Shown here one piece after another: positions 35,420-48,624 of a DNA stretch of 64,000 bases (its first letter is position 1; every line of letters starts with the position of its first letter). Under the pieces are notes generated by a model. It worked only from the letters and a program-made list of their open reading frames with translations, made no database searches and was not told the origin of the DNA. The translations under genes and the position numbers were made by a program. This stretch comes from Homarus americanus. Its lineage: Eukaryota; Arthropoda; Malacostraca; Decapoda; Nephropidae. The stretch is taken from positions 6,359,217 through 6,423,216 of the forward strand of contig NW_024756914.1 of assembly GCF_018991925.1 (NCBI RefSeq), written 5' to 3'.

Positions 35420-36638
35420 ATTTATCTTACACAACTGACTCATGAAGCCAAAACAGCACTGAATCATTCCTGTGACGTAAGCTGATATCTCCCACTATCT
35501 TCAGCTTATAAAGATAACCATCCCGCTGCCTCGGGTTTACGTTGTCGCGTCTCCCGTAAATCAAGAGTTAATACAGGATAAATCTTCTTTAACTCCGCGT
35601 CGTATTGGCTCGTTTCTCCCACAATAAGACTTTTGGGTGAATATAATGCCTCTTACCTCAGGGAATATCTGTCAGAGATTATTCCTTCTTCTGGAGGTTA
35701 GGTTGGGTTAGGTTTTTTTATATTTTGATTGAGACTTAACATGTAATACTAACACCAAAAAATTAACTTAACCTAACCTAACATTAGCACGTATATCACC
35801 TTACCTGTGAGTGATGTTTACATACTTACACAATGTATGAGTTACGTCTATGAGTGTCCACCTGACTTCTGTCCCTGAGAGGAGGTAGTGTATGAGTGTG
35901 AGAGAGAGAAGCCTGGAGAGCCTATCTAACACTGCCTATAGATAGTTGACGAGAGGCTAGAGGTCAAGACCATTCAGTTTTTCTTGTACACTAATTCAAT
36001 ATAGAATGAGTTGTGAAATATTTAGACATAAAGAAGAAGAGCAAATAGAGTGAATAAGAAGTTAAGATATAGACAGAAGAAAGAGATAGAGTTGTTGATA
36101 AATGTGAAATTTCCTCATCTTGATTGCTTATTCTAGACGTACGGGAGAGGTAGTCGACACGTTGGTGGGTCGGCCACACTGGATCCAGGTAGAATTCCTG
36201 GCATTATGCATCAGAATTACTAATGCCCTCAACCACAACACCAAACGCGCCACAGCTGCACACTACACCTGCCATAAGTAACTGAAAACAGAAATATCGT
36301 GGTATTTTAACTTCATAGGTGTCTTTCCGCTTGAAAAATACGAGTCTATCATCATTAGTAACCCTTTAGAATACTTAACATATATTCATGAATTATACAT
36401 TCCGATGAGCTCAGGAGGGCAGCGACTTGAGACAGAGAAGGAAGCGTAGAGGATGAAGCGGGCAGTATAATTATCATAATGTTTCATCGCGTTCATTTAA
36501 TTGATGGAACTTGAGTGTGTGAAGGTTTAGTGGTGTGTATCGGTGATGGCGGGGGGGAGGTTGATGTAGAAAATGTTAATGAAATTGATGTTATGGCAAT
36601 CTTTGTTTTTACATTTGTAGATTAGAACCAGACACACA

Positions 36639-36640
<2 letters not shown>
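35420..36640. other. no gene seen
   Basis: Holds an inverted pair of telomere-like pentamer tracts (35694-35716 and 35765-35782), otherwise unique. Confidence 0.5.
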
Positions 36641-36641
<1 letters not shown>

Positions 36642-36700
<59 letters not shown>

Positions 36701-36969
36701 ATTCACCTTTAGTACTGCTGTAGAGGAAACGTGACTCACTCAACACTACACAATGAGTCGCCTATCGCATTACAGGACTGGGTTATCTACGGTGTTAATG
36801 TTCCTGATTTTCATTTATTTTCAATCGTATATAGGAATTATAACTTAATATGGGATCTAGATATGTGAATTATTTACCTGTGTGTATTTGTAGTGTTAAT
36901 TAAGGATGGTGGTAAGTGGTGGTTGGGATTGCAGTTTACAAACCTGTATGTTCACGCAGGGTGATTTAT

Positions 36970-37018
<49 letters not shown>

Positions 37019-37128
37019 AGTACTCTCTTGACCTTACACTGCATATAAGGATTATGTACACATATTCGAGCACATTTGTTTTTGATTACACATGAATCTA
37101 CATAACACACACACACACACACACACAC
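36642..37128. repeat. (TC)n, (GT)n and (CA)n tracts
   Basis: (TC)n 36642-36695; (GT)n 36970-37016; (CA)n 37105-37128, complementary to the preceding GT tract. Confidence 0.9.
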
Positions 37129-37491
37129 TACATCCTTGACCACCGAAGGGTCAAGACGTACCTGGCGCTCCTCTCGGAGCAGCCAGGTCAACTGTTATGT
37201 TGGCCCATACCAACTCCCTCCCCTGAACCCTCCTCCCCACCGGAATATCAACAAGTTCACGCCAGAAGTTACTATTTCATTTAGGAAAGAAATGGAACCA
37301 GTGTTAAACAGAGGTGAACAGTGGTGAACAGTGCTTAAGTCAGTGAGAACAACTCAACAGTAACAGTGGTACCCAAGTTGACCTTTCACACAGTGAGGTC
37401 CCAGGTACCCAGTGATAACGGCCCGTGAGACCCAACTACCAGCGATGTGTTAATCCGTCTTCGATAGGAAGGCCTGGAACCACACCTCACT

Positions 37492-37962
37492 CATATAACA
37501 CCATCTGTGAGGGAATTACTACACCACGTGAGGCCCCTCATAACACCATATGTGAAGGAGTTACTACACCACGTGAGGCCCCTCATAACACCATCTGTGA
37601 GGGAATTACTACACCACGTGAGGCCCCTCATAACACCATCTGTGAGGGAATTACTACACCATGAGGCCCTCATAACACACCATCTGTGAGGAATACACCA
37701 CGTGAAACACCATCTGTGAGGGAATTACTACACCACGTGAGGCCCCTCATAACACCATCTGTGAGGGAATTACTACACCACGTGAGGCCCCCTCATAACA
37801 CCATCTGTGAGGGAATTACTACACCACGTGAGGTCCCTCATAACACCATCTGTGAGGGAATTACTACACCACGTGAGGCCCTCATAACACCATCTGTGAG
37901 GGAACTACTACACCACGTGAGGTCCCTCCTAACACCATCTGGGAGGCAGTTACTACACTACG
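37492..37962. repeat. 45-bp minisatellite, about 10 units, most with CACGTG
   Basis: Unit CCTCATAACACCATCTGTGA then GGGAATTACTACACCACGTG then AGGCC. Nine units retain CACGTG. The period is a multiple of three, so long repeat ORFs appear on both strands; they are not genes. Confidence 0.9.
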
Positions 37963-37974
37963 TTTTTGCTGTTC

Positions 37975-38145
37975 AACACCTACATTAATCTGTATGTTCA
38001 CTGTATGTTCCTTTACCTTTCTCTAATGAAGGCTTTTGTTAAACCACCAATGTATGTAATAAGTCATTTATGCCCAATGTATATTTTCAGCCTTCGGGCT
38101 GCAGAACTTTTTCAATAAACCGTTAATTATTATTATTATTATTAC
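37975..38145 (+). mobile_element. retrotransposon-like 3' tail ending in (ATT)n
   Basis: TTCAGCCTTCGGGCTGCAG (a small hairpin) is followed by TTTTTCAATAAACC and (ATT)n. This arrangement is typical of the 3' end of arthropod LINE/SINE copies. No coding part was found upstream, where a 45-bp minisatellite begins. Confidence 0.45.
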
Positions 38146-38149
38146 ACAC

Positions 38150-38646
38150 ACACACACACAGTCTCTCCTATCTGATAGACCCAGTTGTAGGAGTTCCATA
38201 AACATGCAATACTTAAGTCAGCCACACCCCAACACCTCCCTCCTTCTTTTAACAACCAGATCATCTTTCAAAGTCAAGTATATAAATATTTTAAAAGGTG
38301 TGACTATTTTTCAAGGTGAATAAAATGAATTTGTTTGTACTATTAGAAAAAAATTGCATATGGTATTTTTTTAAGACCTATAATAACTTTTGTAAACCAT
38401 TATGTACGTTTACCGATTGTATTGTTATTATTATTGTTGTTATTGTTGTTGTTACTAGTCTACAATAATTGAAGTCTTAATGCATGTACTGTACGCTGAA
38501 CCACACACACAACGCATCACTAATTAAAAGTTAAGAAAGATGCATCTCTCTGCGTCTTGGAACTTACAGTACCGTACTCTTTGCTAGACTAGTATCTTGC
38601 CAAGAGGGTGCGGTAACCCACTAGCTGCTGCTGAATGTTTAAATGT

Positions 38647-38704
<58 letters not shown>

Positions 38705-39156
38705 GTACGTTAGAATTATAAAAAAATTCCACATATTACAGTGATAAAGTTGTTTCTAATTTCCATAATAATATTTGTGTTTGTTACAGGAGATAAAATA
38801 CGGTAGTTAGTGTGTTAATTTTTTTTTGGGGGGGTTGTATTATGTTAAATTATTCATAAATGATCTTAACCTATTCCCTACACAAGGTTAATTATCCTTA
38901 TTAACAAACATTCCCAACAAATAGATATGCTAATTAGAGTAACAATTTATCTCGATATTTTAACACTGGACACATCTAGCTGTAGTGAAGAGCTTTACAA
39001 ACTAACACAAGATCCAAAGAAGATATTTAAAGCCTGTAGCTCTTAACAGTTGGCCAAGAGTCAAGAAAAACCAGACTAGTTTATATAAAATCGTAAGTCC
39101 ACATGCTATAAACCTTCAAGATAATAGGGTTGTGTTGTTGTTGTTGAGTGGAGGGT

Positions 39157-39191
<35 letters not shown>

Positions 39192-40370
39192 CACACACAT
39201 CCATCAACCTTATTGAGACACACACACACACACACTCTCTCTTACTGGCGCATGTCACCCGTCTGTCTTGATCACCTCGCCTGTAGGATTAACTCCACCA
39301 TCCTTCGTCAGGTTGGGATATACAAACCAGTTCAGATGTTTTAAGTAGTTCTTTCTAAACTGTAAAATTATAACTATTTTATTTTATATTTATTTGACTA
39401 TATTAAAGATTTGACTTATAACTATATATAAATTGAGTAGATTATCTCAACCTAACAAGATTTTTGAGTTATAACCTTAGATTATTTAACAACTACGTGT
39501 GCATATATAACATCATTTATATAAAAGTAATGTACAATATTTTAAAAAAAATCAAGGTTTTTTAGTTGAAGAAAATATAAATGACTGACAGAGACTTACA
39601 GTATAGTAGTAAAAAAAACAAGTTACGCCACACGCTCTATGTCCTAAACCAGTTTACAATAACTAGGTTCTTCTGAAGCATTAGGGTTACGTAGTAATCT
39701 GGAGATAAGCCCAAATGTTGTCCTCTAAAATATGAATGCCTAACTTATATACATTTTCCTCGCGTTTAGAATCATCTTATTTTACTATCTAACCAAAAAT
39801 TTGTCCATTAAATTGATGGATTTTTTTTTATTTTAGATATGGTTCAAAAAGTGTTGTTAGAACGTGTATATTACTGTCTTTAAAAAACTATGGTCCTTAA
39901 GCGCTTATTCTAGTTCAGTAACTAGTCTAAATACACAAGTGTAGGTTAGAATTAAGAGGGTAATACACCGTACTGTCTCTAGTTTGTGGGCACAACATAA
40001 AAAAATACAGTTAATAGTTAATGAAGTATTAAGTCTAGTTTTGTAATAATTCTTTCTCCACTTAAGAGTTATGTAATATTTTGAAGTGAACTTGGAGTCA
40101 ATCTTACACAGCCACATTGTCTTGTTAAGTGGTAAGTGTTCAGGATAATGTTTAATCTCATAAATTACTGTATTTATTATTATCCTCACGAGATGTTGAA
40201 CACTTACAAACATACAGTATTGAATTACAGTATGTCCATTATTATTATTGGGTGCGTATGTTTATTCATTTATGAGTGTGCACGCGCGTGTCTCTGAGTG
40301 CAGTTCAACAATGTAAATTCTAAAGCACACTAACCTGTTTTGTTGTACATTGCATCAGAGTGTAAAAATA
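38150..40370. other. no gene seen
   Basis: AT-rich with GT and CA tracts. A 102-codon minus-strand frame at 39905-40213 has AT-driven composition and no support. Confidence 0.5.
38651..38706. repeat. (GT)n
   Basis: Long dinucleotide tract with one GC interruption. Another (GT)n is at 40375-40424, and (CA)n tracts at 39160-39235. Confidence 0.9.
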
Positions 40371-40373
40371 GCA

Positions 40374-40426
<53 letters not shown>

Positions 40427-40495
40427 TCAATGTTTAAAATACCTCCTGGTTAGTGAGTAACCCAGCGTGGGCCGCTGTCCTGACACTGGTCTGGT

Positions 40496-40815
40496 ACCTC
40501 CACACAACATTCCCTCTCCACGTCCACTCACCCTTACCCTCCACACAACATTCCCTCTCCACGTCCACTCACCCTTACCCTCCACACAACATTCCCTCTC
40601 CACGTCCACTCACCCTTACCCTCCACACAACATTCCCTCTCCACGCCCACTCACCCTTACCCTCCACACAACATTCCCTCTCCACGCCCACTCACCTTTA
40701 TGTATACTGGGACGGTGGGACATTTGCACAACTTTCCATCTCCACGCCCACTTTCTGCTGTGTGGTATACTGTACTAGGAATACCACACACCACTCTCTC
40801 TCCACGCCCACTCAC
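40496..40815. repeat. 41-bp minisatellite (CCTCCACACAACATTCCCTC...)
   Basis: Five good 41-bp units ending near 40697, then degenerate units to about 40815. The His/Pro/Leu/Ser ORFs here are artefacts of the repeat. Confidence 0.9.
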
Positions 40816-41185
40816 CCCCTATCCTCTGTCCGCAGGTTCATGTTAAGTCCGTTATCTCACATCCTGACCCAAATTCTTGTTATTGCAAACTTTGGTCGCG
40901 CACGTTGTAACCACATTTTTTTTCCAGTAATAATAAAAACCATTATTGTAACCTAACTCCGTTTCTTTACTACTACTACTACTACACTACCATCATTGCT
41001 GCTATAACATTTAAAACAAAGTTATCCGCTTGGCAATAACAAAAATGCGTTTGAGACTTAATTAAGCCTTGAACTCTATTATGTTATCACCACCACCACC
41101 AAAATGTATATAATTAATTGCTATTATATGCTTATTATTATCACAACTATTATCACCGAAACCAAAACACTACAGAATTATGTAC

Positions 41186-41253
41186 CTTGAGTGCTGTTGC
41201 CTCTCCCTGACCACTGCTCCTGCTACACACTCCTCCACCTCCTTCGTCATCAC
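41186..41253 (-). CDS. candidate coding exon, minus strand, upstream of gene D
   Basis: Acceptor TTATCTGCCGCAG and donor AAG followed by GTACAT bound 68 nt. Two frames are open. One (phase 1 in, phase 0 out) gives an acidic Gly/Ser segment starting DDEGGGGV and joins in phase to the exon at 45627-45754. The other starts VMTKEVEECV. An earlier acceptor at about 41325 would lengthen the exon. Low certainty. Confidence 0.3.
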
Positions 41254-41928
41254 CTGCGGCAGATAAGAACGCGACTTGGATGGTTACAGCGGTTGGGGCT
41301 GGCTGAATGGTACTGGTCCTTCTGCAGTAGTGTGAAGGATACAGATTTTGAAGTCTCATACTTAAGCTGGGTAAACTTGGCAAATATTACTTCATACAAC
41401 GTGGGATTGATTGCCTAAAGTGTGTAGCTGAAATAAACACGCGAGGAATTGTTTTTATTTGTAGTGCAAGAAACCCATTAGTTGTGACTTTTGATGTTAT
41501 TACTCTAGCTTTGGTCTTTATCCCACTTGTAATGAATTATCCTTTAACAGTAAATTTCTTTGTGGGGGGAAAAAGACAGTACTGTGATTGTAAACTATTC
41601 GGTCAGTTGTGATGGAGAAGTGGACTGTTTAAATGTTGTAGTAAAATGGAAAAAATATCATATTAAATTCAGAGTTCAACATCAATGCTCAGTTTGTTTC
41701 AATATTTAATGAGGACAAACGATGAGTAGATTCAGAAATAAATCCTAAAAAAGAATCCTCGCGAAATAAAATCTACGAGAGGCAGTCTTTGACACTAGTT
41801 ACAGTGATTGTTTATTCAAAGCTTTTCAATAAATACAATAATAAGTACAAAACATTACAGTTAGAGGCAAGATGGTGTATGGATGCAGTTGTGGACGCCT
41901 CAGAACACAGATACTGTACCCCGTTACG

Positions 41929-42045
41929 TCAATATTTATCCCCGTCTGCATCATCCAGCAGACACTGATGGGAACGATAATAACTCTTGATGACAAACTG
42001 CAAATAGGTGATTAGGGTATCACCGAGGTGGCCACCTCTGGCCAT
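41929..42045 (-). CDS. possible small ORF or terminal exon, minus strand
   Basis: A 38-codon minus-strand frame running from MARGGHLGDTLITYL to LLDDADGDKY and a stop. It contains a good acceptor (CTATTTGCAG) inside and has an AATAAA about 115 nt downstream (41811-41816 on this strand). Composition is protein-like, but other frames in the same block are also open, so the frame is uncertain. Confidence 0.25.
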   Translation of the reverse strand: MARGGHLGDTLITYLQFVIKSYYRSHQCLLDDADGDKY

Positions 42046-42399
42046 AAACTCGTATGTTTATGTACTGTACAGTATATCAACTGGCCCTAAACCGGTTCTG
42101 TCTCTCTTGATATTTAAAGCATAACCAACATTTTAAATTATCACTCGAACTTTTATTTATGCTACATCCACTTATTTGTATTATTGTTCTAGTTACCTTC
42201 AACATCTTAATGTTATTCACTTTTAGTAACGAGTCTCGATATTTACCTATATTGTATTGGTAAACTGGAACTTACTAAAAATTATCGATAATACAATTAT
42301 ATTTATTTAAATTTTATATCTACAAATATGTTCATCCATAAGCTTGGTGCCACATGTTAACGTAACCTTACCTATTTTAGTGTTGTGAAGCCGCGCGTG

Positions 42400-42887
42400 A
42401 GGCAAGTGACTCTTAGTGTGAGAGAAGTAACCTGTCGCTGCACTGCGGTGTGAGCGAGCGGGCACCCAGGACCTGCAGTGTGAAGTTGGCGATAGTTCCT
42501 ACAGTGTAAAGTGCAAGAGAACAGAAAATCTATTTGAATATTACTGAAAGTTATCCTTAAACTTGTTGTGAAAGATCAGGAGAGTCAGAAAAGTGCCCAT
42601 TGTGGTAATAAGTGCCTAGAAAACCCAGTAAGTCTTATAGTGCTGAAGTGAGGGCATGGAGAGTCTCGTCTTACCAGAGTCCCACATTATCCTGCTACAG
42701 TGAGGACGTAACCTGTAGCTGTATGGTAGTGAAAGTACCACCAGATTACCCGTAATTGTGAGAATGAGTGTTAGTCTTCAGTGTCATATGGAGAAAGTTA
42801 GTGCTCAGGCAAACCACGCCCGTATAATCTAGTGAAGTGTTAAGTGCCATAGTGTTATAGTGGAGGTGTTGAACTAGAGCAAGAGGA
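42400..42887 (+). other. 5' leader of gene D with a short upstream ORF
   Basis: GC-balanced, AGTG-rich leader-like sequence lacking microsatellites, directly before the gene D start. It contains an upstream ATG ORF of 15 codons (42656-42703), plus two or three minimal ATG-stop pairs, which could damp translation of the main frame. The transcription start is unknown; the left limit is approximate. Confidence 0.4.
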
Positions 42888-43017
42888 ATGTACCGAAGGC
42901 GTAGCAGTAGTGGGGGAGGCTCCGTGTTGGATTATGACCCCCTGGAAGAGGAACAACGCAGAGAGATTAAACCTGGCGACCCTGACCCCTACGCACAGAG
43001 GATCCACGAAGTTAAAG
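42888..43017 (+). CDS. first coding exon of unrecognised gene D
   Basis: ATG in a fair context (GAGGAATGT) opens 43 codons plus one base, ending at AAAG followed by GTCAGT (phase 1). The peptide starts with a basic and serine/glycine-rich stretch (MYRRRSSSGGG), followed by a charged segment rich in D, E, P and R ending DPYAQRIHEVK. It looks like a disordered cytosolic N-terminus. The splice phase matches the exon at 56944, where the split codon gives Gly. I do not recognise the family. Without the splice the frame closes 17 codons later. Confidence 0.6.
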
Positions 43018-45600
43018 GTCAGTGTCTAAAATATGTTCTTTGTTACTCAACTGTTAGTCACTGGTGGTAAAGAAAATGTGATATAGGTTGATTGTAACTG
43101 GTGTTCTCGGGATTATTTATTATAGGAAAAAAATCCTCTTGATTGACCATAGGATACCCCTCTCCCCCCTCGTATTATTCTGATGGGTCCCCAAAACTGT
43201 CAGTAGGCTGGAAGTCACCTCGATACTGCCAAGCTGGGAAAGTTGGATATAAAAAAAAAAATTTATTCTCTCAAGTTATCTCCTCACCATAAATTATTCT
43301 TATAACTACCATTTACTAGGTCTAGTCTAGTTACTGATGACTTAGTTTCAATACTGTTTATCATTCCGTACTTTTGTAGATAGAAATTTTGGGTGTAAAT
43401 TGGTATGTCATGCACATAAACGTTTATTTTACTAAGTTGTAATAAACTGATCAATCACCATAAAGCCAAAGGTCGGTTCCTGGGCTTATATTTTAGGTGT
43501 GAGTTAAAGGCTAATCGCTGAACCAGTTTTTAATGTTTAGGTTCAAGGTGAGTGTCTCGACCTGTGTCTTAGTCAGTTCTTATCAGTTAGTAAAACCACT
43601 TAACCTTTTTTACCTATTGGCTACTCAACCTAGAGGTGGCCATTCAGTTAATAGCTTTTGTAACACATGTGTGAAAATGACCTTAATATGATGCAGTACT
43701 ACGATGATATATTATAGTCGCTATATAGTTTGTACAAAATATTAACATGTCACCGCTAAAGCATTCGAAATGTTATTCTCAACTGTGTTCATAGAAAACT
43801 TGATATCATTCTGCGTAGACTAAACTATCCTCGCTTCATCTTCACGTGGTATATTTTGAATACTTATTTCAATACTCATAGTACACAACATCAGTATTTA
43901 GCGAATTTGTCATTATAGGTTTGGGCTTTTATCATTATACTTATCTGGATAAGTTAGATTATGCAAATGTGTGGGGAAAGGTCTCCAATATGCGGTATTA
44001 CTTGGGATGTTTTACCTTATTTTTTCCCTTATTTATTTAATGGTCACCCAGACTAGAGAAAAGAAGGCCAGTGGTCTGTGTAGGTCCCATTTATTGTTCT
44101 TGATAATCTTGTCAAGGACTATTTTGGAGCCCAGACTGCCCTGGATTCCACAGATTGAACTGGTAACTATAGGTCTACCGCCCTCTGTGTGAAGAAGTAA
44201 TTCCTGCATGGTATCCTGGCGAGCTTGTAGTTGTGTCCTCTCGTGTTGGTAGTGCATGAAATCACGAAGAAAAAAATACTGGGTTCGTGTTTTCTATCCC
44301 CTTCAAGGTTTTGGTTGGGTCTATGAGGTCCGCCATGTTGTGTCTCTCTGAAGAGCTGTTCGCTTCGTCAGCTGTTGGAAATTATTTAGTCCCGTTGTCT
44401 CTGATTTCTTCATAAACAGAGGAGACTGCTTATTAATGTGAGCATTCTGATATTGTCTTAAGTTCACACTCGTGTTCACCCCTCTCTCGGATTGTATTAT
44501 GATAGTGCGAGTTGGCCAGTGACTTAAAAAAATACTGCTAATAGTTACTGTGCAGGTATGCAGCTAGATCAACCATGTGTTTATCTTGTCGTCCCTCGAA
44601 GGTCAGCACGTTTTGAAACTCGTCCTCTGCTCAGGTAAGCTGGTCCAACTTTTATAGAATGCGCATCATGTCTCAGGTTGTGATCATTGTTAGTATCGAT
44701 TCGACGTAACTGATCATTTAAAAAGGTGACCTCGGATAGTGCCGTTGTGTTCTTAATCCTGGTCGTGCTGCCTCAAGGTGTAATTCTTGCACCATCTTAA
44801 ATGTTTGGAGCACAATATATTCTTCGACGCACCTTCAATGGGACCTTCTGTTTTCTTAATTGGGTTTCGTTGATCAAGTTCTTGTTTTCATCTATTACTG
44901 TGCTTCAACAGCTTTAGTCTTAAAGTACTTGTAACTTAAGGCAGTTTATACCCAGGTCAGTAACTGTTATAATCAGGTACCAGAATTTCCTGCATGTCAC
45001 TGGATATTTTTTTTCTTGGTTGTCTTTTGTGTTGAATAAACGCCAGGCCTTGTACAGTCATCTGGATTTTTCTATAAGTAATTAATGGTTGCCTTTACTC
45101 ACCTAGTTTCATGTTAAAATAATAATATACAGAGTTATACAGCCAGTTACCAGCTGTTTAATTTGTAATGCCTTTTGCAGAAATATATAATCAAATCATA
45201 TCATATAGCTAGTAAATAATCTCGTTTTGTTTCATCAGTCTGTGGAAAAGAGAGAATGGTTGATAGCCTTTTAAGTAAATCCAGAAAGGAGGAAAATTAA
45301 ACCAGATGCTTTTGGGGAAATTTACACCAACAATAATGGTACTCGAAATGCAACAGTAGACTAGCGTTCCTTAACCTTACTTGGCAGTTGTTTAAACGAA
45401 ACGAATATCCTTAAGTATTAAAGGACTTTTATGACAAAGGATAGAATGGTTGATTATTTCACGTGGTTTAAATAAGGAAATGGGTGGTTGTACAAACAAG
45501 ACCGTCACTGACCTCTGCTACCTTAATATGGGGTCATATGGGCAAGTTTTCTTGACTAGTACATAACATTGACCCTGTCTGCATACCGCACCCTGTCGAT
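43018..45600. other. gene D intron 1, left part
   Basis: No plus-strand exon recognised. 44000-44900 is less AT-rich and may be an old diverged interspersed repeat, but no family was identified. Confidence 0.4.
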
Positions 45601-45626
45601 ATACTAAAATGTTATTACACACTTAC

Positions 45627-45754
45627 AAATATTTGCTCTCACGTCCAAGTCCATGTAATAAGGGTTGACGTATACTTGGGGAGTCCTATAGGTCTTAGAG
45701 TACAACCTTCCCTGACGTGGAGACCCTGACAGTGTAGACAGGAACACACGTATG
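45627..45754 (-). CDS. candidate internal coding exon, minus strand, in gene D intron
   Basis: On the minus strand a good acceptor (CCTTCCCTATTCACAG) is followed by 128 nt with only one frame open throughout. It ends in ATATTT followed by a consensus GTAAGT. The peptide runs from IRVFLSTLSGSPRQG to VNPYYMDLDVRANI. It is not low complexity and has ordinary protein composition. It enters in phase 2 and leaves in phase 1. It could belong to an antisense gene nested in gene D, or be a chance frame. Family not recognised. Confidence 0.4.
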
Positions 45755-46859
45755 CTGTGAATAGGGAAGGACCGCCCGTTAACTGGTGGTAATGGTCCCT
45801 TATCCCCTCTACATGGCCGCCCACATAAACATACCACATGATGATGACCCACAACCCCTTACACTAAAAGACGAGGCCATAGAGTCGATGATCTCATTTA
45901 AGGAACGGAATAATATAAGCCTTATGTGTGTGAGGTTGTAACGTAGTCTTATCACGAGCTGGTAAACATCGACGGTTTAGATTTACTTTATAATGTGAGG
46001 AAGAATTTTTGTAATAGTAAGGTTGAGAACATTTTATCCTTCAGGGGTGTTTCTTCCTATATGTTTACCGAGTGCAGTAGTGTATTTGAATTATATTTAT
46101 AAGCTTATACAGTAATAAGTATGAAATTAATACGAATTGACATTGTATACTTTTTCTCTCTCTTTTGGTGTAGCTATGACTTAATCCTCTCTCAAGCCTT
46201 TCAGATGGCCATTTAGTATTTATCTCTTCGCTTCTTCCCCTCTTTTATTTCTTTAGTTGTGTCACTCGTTAAATACCAACTGTATCTGTCACACGATCTT
46301 GGTCCTGGCTACTGAGCGCTACTGTAGACACAACGACGAAGGGGGGAGGAGGGGTGTAGCTCAGGTCTTGGTCATAATACTGTCCTCGTCAGGTGCTAAT
46401 ATTTCACCACTGGGACAAGTTGACTGGGGTTGAAATTGTCTTACTAATATGTTTGTACGTTTAGGCTAAGTACATTTGAGTTAGAATATTGAACACGATG
46501 TGATATGATAATTTAATTGGACTGAAAGACTTTACACGAGGTTTTACATTGAATGAATTGTTTGAGTAATGAATGCATTGAATTGTTGTACACGATGAAT
46601 GGGTTAAAATATTGTGCACGAGGTTATAGAGGATAAATAATGAAGGAGTTAATATAATTTATGTTAGAAACAGACTACTGAAGGAGGTGTGGGTGGGCGG
46701 TGGCTGGAGGAGGGAAGGAGGCCTGGGGATGAGGAGGGCGAGATAGTAAGGCGGTGTGTCGTGGCGCCGAAATAGTTCGTAGCAGCACCATCACCAGCAA
46801 GTGTCGAGCCTGCAATGGTTACTGTGGTGTCTCTGGGTGCCCTCATGCGGCACTGAACA

Positions 46860-47235
46860 GTGATCCAACAATGTACACTCCATTGCAGCACTGTCGATGC
46901 AATGCAGCACTATACAATGTGGCGGAGCACTGTACGCTGGCGTAGCATTATACAATGAAGGACAGCATCGTGCAGCCCCTTGCAGTATTTTTCAATGTAA
47001 AGCAATTATACAATCTGAGCCTGTCGTAGCTTATTACAATGTAGTGTAACACAGCGTGGTGCAGCATGGTACTGTGTGGCTTATTCTGTTGCTACATATT
47101 ATAATGTGGTGCAACATAGTATAACTTGGCACAACATTATATAACGGTTCATTGTACATTATGGTACAATATGTCAATATTGTGCAGCTGTAATACAATA
47201 TGGCACCTTCATTGTACAACTGAGCAGGCTTCATT
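46860..47235. repeat. decayed about 20-bp repeat (GCAGCATTATACAATGTGG)
   Basis: Fifteen or more diverged units with ACAATGT, GCAGCA and CATTATA words, no two identical. An old minisatellite. Confidence 0.55.
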
Positions 47236-47324
47236 CATAAAGTTTAGTTCAACATAGTGTTATGCTGTACCAGTAGTTATGTGCTGTACATGACATTAAA
47301 ACTACTATGCAGATGCAGTTAGAT

Positions 47325-47332
47325 GATGATGT

Positions 47333-47380
<48 letters not shown>
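47325..47380. repeat. (GAT)n
   Basis: Trinucleotide GATGAT tract. (ATACC)n follows at 48400-48433 and (TAA)n at 48557-48620. Confidence 0.9.
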
Positions 47381-47381
<1 letters not shown>

Positions 47382-48556
47382 ACTTAATGCACACCAAACT
47401 CACCCTCGCAGCAGGAACATCAGGACACTTTTCTATGCAGGCTTACCAACCCTTCCGTTATAAAAAAAAATACCTGACTTTCAACATGTCGTCAGGCTCT
47501 TTCATCTCGTGTTCTGTGTCATGGCGAACTAAGAGCAGACCTGGAGCTCTTATCTCCCCCTCTACCCAGGCCTTTCATCCTACATGTGGTGATGAATGGT
47601 TCAAAAGTCGTGGCTATTTTACCGTGAGTAGTAACAGTGCTGAAGGGAATGTTTGGAGCTCAGTTGTAACAGGTGATTTGTGGTGTAGTGAAAAAATAAC
47701 GCGAATCTGGATAATGTTTAGGGGAATCGTGTTATTAGTGAACCATAGTGCAGGTTTTTTTTATGTTGAGTGATGGTTTAGAAATCTGTAGTGTGAACCG
47801 GAATTAATTAATATGCCGTGTTGTAATGATGGGTTCTGGTGATGCAATTTTCTGAACCGAGATTCAATTTTTTGTGAACCGTGGTACAGTATCGTTTTCA
47901 GAGGTTCCAATTTGTGAACTTTCATGCAACGCAGAGAACCGGGAAACATCGTAAGAAAACGGGGAAGTATTCTAGACTAGAGAACCGGTGAAAACAAGAA
48001 AACCCGGAAATTAACGCAATAACTGAGATTTCTTGTACTATTCGACTTCGAGGAAATACGTCACATTCCCATTGCTTTGTCTCTTGTGTGTGTTTCCGCT
48101 TTTTTTAGTCGTAGTATTTAAAAAAAAAATTAACCCTCGCGTCTTAAGAAAACATCAAGAATAAAATCTTAGCAATTTCTACCATTCGCATCGATTTTTA
48201 TGTTTCTATTTTCTAGGGTTTTAAAATTGAGAAATATTTGGGGTAAAAATCACGCAAGATCCTCCTAAGTCAGTGAGTGTGTGAACAGACTCAACATCAA
48301 AGGCGTGAAATTAAGGAGTGCGTAGTTTATGTCAGACGTTTGGTAAATGCAAGTTAGTTTCGACGTGCCTTTGTGCATTTCTGAGACAGTACAGTAGTTA
48401 GAGATACCATACCATACCATACCATACCATACAAAGATGAATAATCGACTTTTTTACTTTATTTTATTTTCATTTTTTTTTCTGTCGTGGTGTGAGCACA
48501 TGGCAACAATTACACTGTTTTTGTCGTTATCTTTAGTTGTGTTGTGTGTTCTCTGA

Positions 48557-48624
<68 letters not shown>

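Noticed and set aside
37492..37962. Regular 45-bp array that could suggest CRISPR or a repeat protein
   Set aside because: No unique spacers; ORFs appear on both strands because the period is divisible by three.
47387..47773. 128-codon plus-strand ORF
   Set aside because: Mixed composition, crosses a poly-A run, no splice context or recognised family.
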